From Streptomyces spinoverrucosus (lineage in GTDB: Bacteria > Actinomycetota > Actinomycetes > Streptomycetales > Streptomycetaceae): 64,000 nucleotides of DNA. The DNA is taken from the NCBI RefSeq assembly GCF_006539505.1, contig NZ_BJND01000003.1:1-64000 (forward strand). The letters run 5' to 3'. Both the position numbers and the translations under genes were made by a program. The notes under the pieces are model-generated. The model was not told the origin of the DNA. It saw nothing but the letters and a program-made list of their open reading frames with translations, and searched no databases. This document shows, one piece after another, positions 60,479-64,000 of this stretch; the first letter of the stretch is position 1, and every line of letters begins with the position of its first letter.

Positions 60479-60757
60479 TCAGGCGTGCCGGTGCGAATGC
60501 CGGCCGCCGGTGAAGGCCCGGTACAGCAGGAGCAGGATGAGCGAGCCGACGATCGCGGCGACCCACGTCGACAGGTCGAAGAACCCGTCGATCGAGTCGA
60601 CGCCGAAGATGACCTTCCCCAGCCAGCCGCCGAGCAGACCACCGGCGACACCGATCAGCATCGTGATGATGATCCCGCCCGGGTCTCTGCCCGGCAGCAG
60701 CATCTTGGCGATGGCACCGGCCAGAAGCCCGATCAGGATCCAGGCGATGATGCCCAC
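60479..60757 (-). CDS. GlsB/YeaQ/YmgE-family stress membrane protein
   Basis: A 92-residue protein with three glycine-rich helices: IIAWILIGLLAGAIAKMLLP, ITMLIGVAGGLLGGWLGKVI and AAIVGSLILLLLYRAF. This is the transglycosylase-associated/GlsB family, small stress-induced membrane proteins of unclear function. GTG 60757 is the start; TTGACA lies about 65 bp upstream as a possible -35. A histidine-rich tail (HSHRHA) is notable and could bind metal. Confidence 0.92.
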   Translation of the reverse strand: MGIIAWILIGLLAGAIAKMLLPGRDPGGIIITMLIGVAGGLLGGWLGKVIFGVDSIDGFFDLSTWVAAIVGSLILLLLYRAFTGGRHSHRHA

Positions 60758-60911
60758 GTCTCGTCCACCATCCGTCGGAACTGTGTTCCCCTACCGGATA
60801 CGCCGAGAAGCCGTTGTCAAACCAGAAACCGCTCCGGCGAGGACAGGACTCGTCCTCGAACCCCACGCCGCCTCGGCATCCCGGCCCCGATGCGCGGTGC
60901 CCGGTCCGGCG

Positions 60912-60917
60912 TAGCGT
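60912..60917 (+). promoter_or_regulatory. -10 box TAGCGT for a leaderless gene
   Basis: TAGCGT ends 6 nt before GTG 60924 and there is no Shine-Dalgarno. Confidence 0.5.
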
Positions 60918-60923
60918 GGTGGT

Positions 60924-62033
60924 GTGGGTAGGGTGCACCTGCTGTCACCGCTCCGGCACCTGGACCGGCGGGGCTGGCTTCGGGGCGCGCCGCCGCCGCG
61001 CTGGGTGCGGGTGCTGCCGGTTGCCCTGATCGCGGGTGTGGCCGTGGCCACGGCGGTCAGTCACGATCCGCTCGACATCGGCTTCCTGCTGGGTGCCATC
61101 CCGCCGCTCGCCGTGCTGTCGTACGGGCCGCTGGCGACGGCGCTCCTCGGTGCGGCGACGGTCACGCTGCTGCACGTCCCGGCGCTCCAGCTGAACCGGC
61201 CCGGCGACACCGACCTGTGGACGCTCAGCTTCGTCGCCGCCCTGAGCGTGTTCGTGTCCTTCGTCCGCAGTCGCCGCGACGCCCAGCTCGACCTGGAGCG
61301 CACCATCGCCGAGGCCGCGCAGCGGGCCCTGCTGCCGCCGTTGCCCGAAGCGGTCGGTCCAGTGCGCTGCCGGGGCCTGTACCGGGCGGCGCAGCGCGGG
61401 GCGCTGGTCGGGGGTGACTTCTACGACGTGCGCGACGGCCCGTACGGGGTGCGCGCGGTGCTCGGCGATGTCCAGGGGCACGGTCTGGCGGCCATCGGCA
61501 CCGTGGCCTCGCTGCTGGGCGCCTTCCGGGAGGCGGTGCTCGACCAGCCGGACCTGGAATCGGTGGCCGGCCGGCTGGACCGCCGGCTGACGGCGGACGC
61601 GGCGGAAGCCCGGCACGCCGATCTCTTCGCGACCGCCGTGCTGCTGGAGTTCGCCCGCGACGTGCGTTCCGTACGGGTGCTGGCCTGCGGGCATCCGCCG
61701 CCCGTGCTGCTGCGCGCGGGGACGGCCACGGACATCGGGGTCGAGGCGTGTACGCCGCTGGGGCTGGGCCTCGCCGACCCCACCCCGCACCGGGGGATCA
61801 CCGTGCGGCTGGAGCCGGGCGACCGGCTCTTCCTGGCCTCGGACGGGGTCTTCGAGGCCCGTGACCCGGCTGGCGCGTTCTACCCCCTGACCCAGCGGAT
61901 GGCGCTCCTGACCGGGGACGACCGCGCCGCCCTGCCCGACCTCGTGTGGGAGGACCTGCTCCGGCACACCCGGAGCCTCCACGACGACGTCACGATGCTC
62001 GTTCTCGCGCCTCGGCCGCCGGAGCGGCCCTGA
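60924..62033 (+). CDS. Membrane-anchored PP2C/SpoIIE-family serine phosphatase
   Basis: A 369-residue protein with three to four N-terminal helices to about residue 115 (VLPVALIAGVAVATAV and following) and a short coiled segment. A PP2C SpoIIE catalytic domain follows, with metal ligands visible in GGDFYDVRDGPYG, LGDVQGHGLAA, LASDGVFEARD and HDDVTMLVL. These phosphatases dephosphorylate anti-sigma-factor antagonists. No sensor domain such as PAS or GAF is attached, so the membrane part may sense the signal. GTG 60924 is probably leaderless. Confidence 0.92.
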   Translation: MGRVHLLSPLRHLDRRGWLRGAPPPRWVRVLPVALIAGVAVATAVSHDPLDIGFLLGAIPPLAVLSYGPLATALLGAATVTLLHVPALQLNRPGDTDLWTLSFVAALSVFVSFVRSRRDAQLDLERTIAEAAQRALLPPLPEAVGPVRCRGLYRAAQRGALVGGDFYDVRDGPYGVRAVLGDVQGHGLAAIGTVASLLGAFREAVLDQPDLESVAGRLDRRLTADAAEARHADLFATAVLLEFARDVRSVRVLACGHPPPVLLRAGTATDIGVEACTPLGLGLADPTPHRGITVRLEPGDRLFLASDGVFEARDPAGAFYPLTQRMALLTGDDRAALPDLVWEDLLRHTRSLHDDVTMLVLAPRPPERP

Positions 62034-62160
62034 TGCCTCCGGAGAAGGCCCGGTGCGGAGCCTTCCGGATGCAGGGAGGGCCCCGGCGTTGAATGGTGTA
62101 AGTGGACCCGATGCACGCACCGGGTCCATAGGAGAACCCCGGACCGGAGGAGCAGAGATC

Positions 62161-62367
62161 ATGTCGACGCCACAGCCCGACGCGTCCAAGCCGGTCACGG
62201 ACCGCGTCACCCCGGATGCCCTGCTCCACACCCGCACCGGCACGGACGTGTCGCCGGAGGACGTGGTGCTTGCCTCCGGCAAGGACCTCACGCCGAAGAA
62301 CCTGGAGTGGGCGCGCCGCAAGCTGGCACAGGAGGGCGACGCCGCGCTCGACAAGCTGCTGCCGTAG
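62161..62367 (+). CDS. Small conserved hypothetical protein
   Basis: A 68-residue hydrophilic protein: TPDALLHTRTGTDVSPEDVV, LASGKDLTPKNLEWARRKLA, QEGDAALDKLLP. It looks helical in the second half, with no cysteine, signal or membrane segment. GGAGGAG about 10 nt before ATG 62161 and biased codons support a real gene, and I recognise close relatives as common in Streptomyces. The function is unknown. Confidence 0.8.
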   Translation: MSTPQPDASKPVTDRVTPDALLHTRTGTDVSPEDVVLASGKDLTPKNLEWARRKLAQEGDAALDKLLP

Positions 62368-62495
62368 CCCGGCGTCGGTGAGCGCCCGCAGGCCCGACTC
62401 GCCCGTGGCCCGCGGGAGTTGACCCACGCCACGTCGAGGTTCCGCCACGACTTCGCCCTTACGGAGAGGCCGTTCGGGCTGTCACACTTCCGAGG

Positions 62496-63899
62496 GTGCC
62501 CGACTTCGACATGCTCGTCCTCGGATCCGGCCCCGGTGGCCAGAAGGCCGCCATAGCCGCGGCCAAGCTGGGCCGCCGGGTCGCCGTCGTCGACCGCCCC
62601 GACATGGTCGGCGGGGTCTCCATCCACACCGGCACCATCCCCTCCAAGACGCTCCGCGAGGCGGTGCTCTACCTCACCGGTCTCACCCAGCGCGACCTGT
62701 ACGGGCAGAGCTACCGCCTGAAGGAGGACATCACCGTCGCCGACCTGATCGCGCGCACCCAGCACGTGGTCGGCCGCGAGGTGGACGTCATCCGCAACCA
62801 GCTCTCCCGCAACCACGTCACCCTGTTCCCCGGCACGGGCCGCTTCGTCGACCCGCACACCGTCGCCCTGCAAGAGATCGGCGGCCGGGAGCGGCTGATC
62901 AGCGCCGAGCACATCGTGATCGCCACCGGCACCCGGCCCGCCCGGCCGGACAGCGTCGAGTTCGACGGCCGCACGATCATGGACTCGGACAACGTCCTGG
63001 CCCTCGAACGCGTCCCGCGCTCCATGGTCATCGTGGGTGCGGGGGTGATCGGCATGGAGTACGCGAGCATGTTCGCCGCCCTCGGCAGCAAGGTGACGGT
63101 GGTCGAGAAGCGGGCCGGGATGCTCGACATGTGCGATGTCGAGGTCGTCGAGTCGCTCAAGTACCACCTGCGGGACCTCGCGGTGACGTTCCGGTTCGGG
63201 GAGACCGTCGCCGCGGTCGAGCGGCATCCCCGGGGTGCCCTGACCGTGCTGGAGAGCGGCAAGAAGATCCCGGCGGACGCGGTGATGTACTCGGCGGGCC
63301 GGCAGGGCCTCACGGACGGCCTCGACCTCGACAAGGCGGGCCTGACCGCCGACGCGCGCGGCCGGATCACGGTCGACGAGCACTACCGCACGCAGGTGCC
63401 GCACATCTACGCCGTCGGCGACGTCATCGGCTATCCGGCGCTGGCGGCGACCTCGATGGAGCAGGGGCGGGCGGCGGCGTACCACGCCTTCGGGGAGCCG
63501 GTGGGGCGGATGCACAACCTCCAGCCGATCGGCATCTACACCATCCCGGAGATCAGCTTCGTGGGGCGTACGGAGGACCAGCTCACCGACGACCGGGTGC
63601 CGTTCGAGGTCGGTGTGTCCCGCTACCGTGAGCTGGCCCGGGGGCAGATCATCGGGGACTCGCACGGCGTGCTGAAGCTGCTGGTCTCCCCCGAGGACCG
63701 CACGCTGCTCGGCGTGCACTGCTTCGGCACGGGGGCGACCGAGCTGATCCACATCGGGCAGTCCGTGATGGGGTGCGGCGGCACGGTCGACTACCTGGTC
63801 GATGCGGTGTTCAACTATCCGACGCTGGCGGAGTCCTACAAGGTGGCCGCCCTGGACGCCACGAACAAGCTGCGCCAGATCGACCGCATCGCCGACTGA
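62496..63899 (+). CDS. sthA: Si-specific (soluble) NAD(P)+ transhydrogenase
   Basis: A 467-residue FAD enzyme transferring hydride between NADPH and NAD+. FAD motif [23 protein letters not shown](P) motif [20 protein letters not shown] and second FAD motif [20 protein letters not shown] are clear. The usual CxxxxC redox disulfide is replaced ([15 protein letters not shown], with the first cysteine lost and Thr present), the feature distinguishing SthA from dihydrolipoamide dehydrogenase. The C-terminal dimerisation domain is complete. GTG 62496 lacks a clear Shine-Dalgarno. Confidence 0.93.
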   Translation: MPDFDMLVLGSGPGGQKAAIAAAKLGRRVAVVDRPDMVGGVSIHTGTIPSKTLREAVLYLTGLTQRDLYGQSYRLKEDITVADLIARTQHVVGREVDVIRNQLSRNHVTLFPGTGRFVDPHTVALQEIGGRERLISAEHIVIATGTRPARPDSVEFDGRTIMDSDNVLALERVPRSMVIVGAGVIGMEYASMFAALGSKVTVVEKRAGMLDMCDVEVVESLKYHLRDLAVTFRFGETVAAVERHPRGALTVLESGKKIPADAVMYSAGRQGLTDGLDLDKAGLTADARGRITVDEHYRTQVPHIYAVGDVIGYPALAATSMEQGRAAAYHAFGEPVGRMHNLQPIGIYTIPEISFVGRTEDQLTDDRVPFEVGVSRYRELARGQIIGDSHGVLKLLVSPEDRTLLGVHCFGTGATELIHIGQSVMGCGGTVDYLVDAVFNYPTLAESYKVAALDATNKLRQIDRIAD

Positions 63900-63903
63900 C
63901 CGG

Positions 63904-64000
63904 TCAGGTCGTGTCCTCGTCCACGATGTGTACGGCCGCCTCCTCGGCGCCCGCGGCCCCCGCGTCGATGCCCTTGTCCTGCGCGACCGCCTCCTTCGTC
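63904..64000 (-). CDS. DUF5709-like protein, C-terminal fragment
   Basis: The last 31 codons of a minus-strand gene enter from the right edge and stop at 63904. The visible end reads KEAVAQDKGIDAGAAGAEEA followed by AVHIVDEDTT, the pattern I recall from the tails of small DUF5709 proteins. The rest lies outside the window. Confidence 0.6.
   Translation of the reverse strand, partial: TKEAVAQDKGIDAGAAGAEEAAVHIVDEDTT

Overview
The window is chromosomal DNA from a high-GC actinomycete, almost certainly a Streptomyces. Codon third positions are overwhelmingly G/C, GTG starts are common, and many products are families typical of the genus: DUF397/XRE pairs, a GAF-ANTAR protein, a PF04672 methyltransferase, a SpoIIE-type phosphatase, Tat-exported enzymes and a tgm-type ATP-grasp RiPP. 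Genes are dense on both strands with many ATGA/GTGA overlaps. I saw no rRNA, tRNA, CRISPR array or complete insertion sequence. The only mobile-element traces are a TnpB-related fragment at the left edge and a MITE-like element at 37.4 kb.

Layout. 0-4.2 kb: TnpB-related fragment, EamA exporter plus NAD(P)-binding protein divergent from a LysR regulator, a decayed LamG gene and an unknown small gene. 4.3-11.1 kb: a carbohydrate-uptake locus with a Gfo/Idh oxidoreductase divergent from a binding lipoprotein, two permeases, a YesL-like protein and a Tat-exported toroid enzyme; a LacI-type operator lies in the divergent gap and there is no ATPase. 11.1-18.4 kb: TPR protein, exported beta-carbonic anhydrase, alginate-lyase-family protein, Tat-exported cholesterol oxidase, AhpD-like protein and a DapB-fold dehydrogenase. 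18.7-26.7 kb: GAF-ANTAR, YihY/BrkB, zinc-free MDR, VOC protein, a collapsed flavoprotein pseudogene, a four-gene molybdoenzyme/flavin-reductase/DUF6510/RraA operon, an NmrA-like protein and OsmC. 26.7-32.6 kb: tctCBA tripartite tricarboxylate transporter divergent from a CitA/DcuS-type kinase and its response regulator.

32.6-43.6 kb: hemerythrin, unknown proteins, two unusual non-coding tandem-repeat arrays, flavodoxin-like protein, methyltransferase, MITE, arginase-family enzyme, then a redox/electrophile-response group (DJ-1/PfpI protein, TetR with its MDR target, LysR and ferredoxin-NADP reductase) with clear operator palindromes. 43.7-50 kb: a glycan cluster (dTDP-rhamnose-4-epimerase-like SDR, GT2, TIGR04282-type transferase, methyltransferase, GT-C-like membrane protein) interleaved with a membrane molybdoenzyme, several of its genes apparently leaderless. 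50-56 kb: SDR, unknown protein, DUF1232 protein, the graspetide-type RiPP pair tgmA-tgmB, DUF5133 and an ABC exporter. 56-64 kb: HEAT-like protein, DUF397 and XRE pair with a palindromic and repeated operator, methyltransferase, Gfo/Idh oxidoreductase, GlsB-like protein, PP2C phosphatase, soluble transhydrogenase and a DUF5709-like tail at the right edge.

The most distinctive items are the tgmAB RiPP locus, a 96-bp tandem repeat whose internal hairpin shows a compensatory base-pair change between units, matched operator palindromes tying the LysR at 41-42 kb to a distant DJ-1 gene, and a histidine kinase with a 4 x 12-residue repeat inside its ATPase domain. All calls come from reading the sequence; no searches or structure predictions were run.
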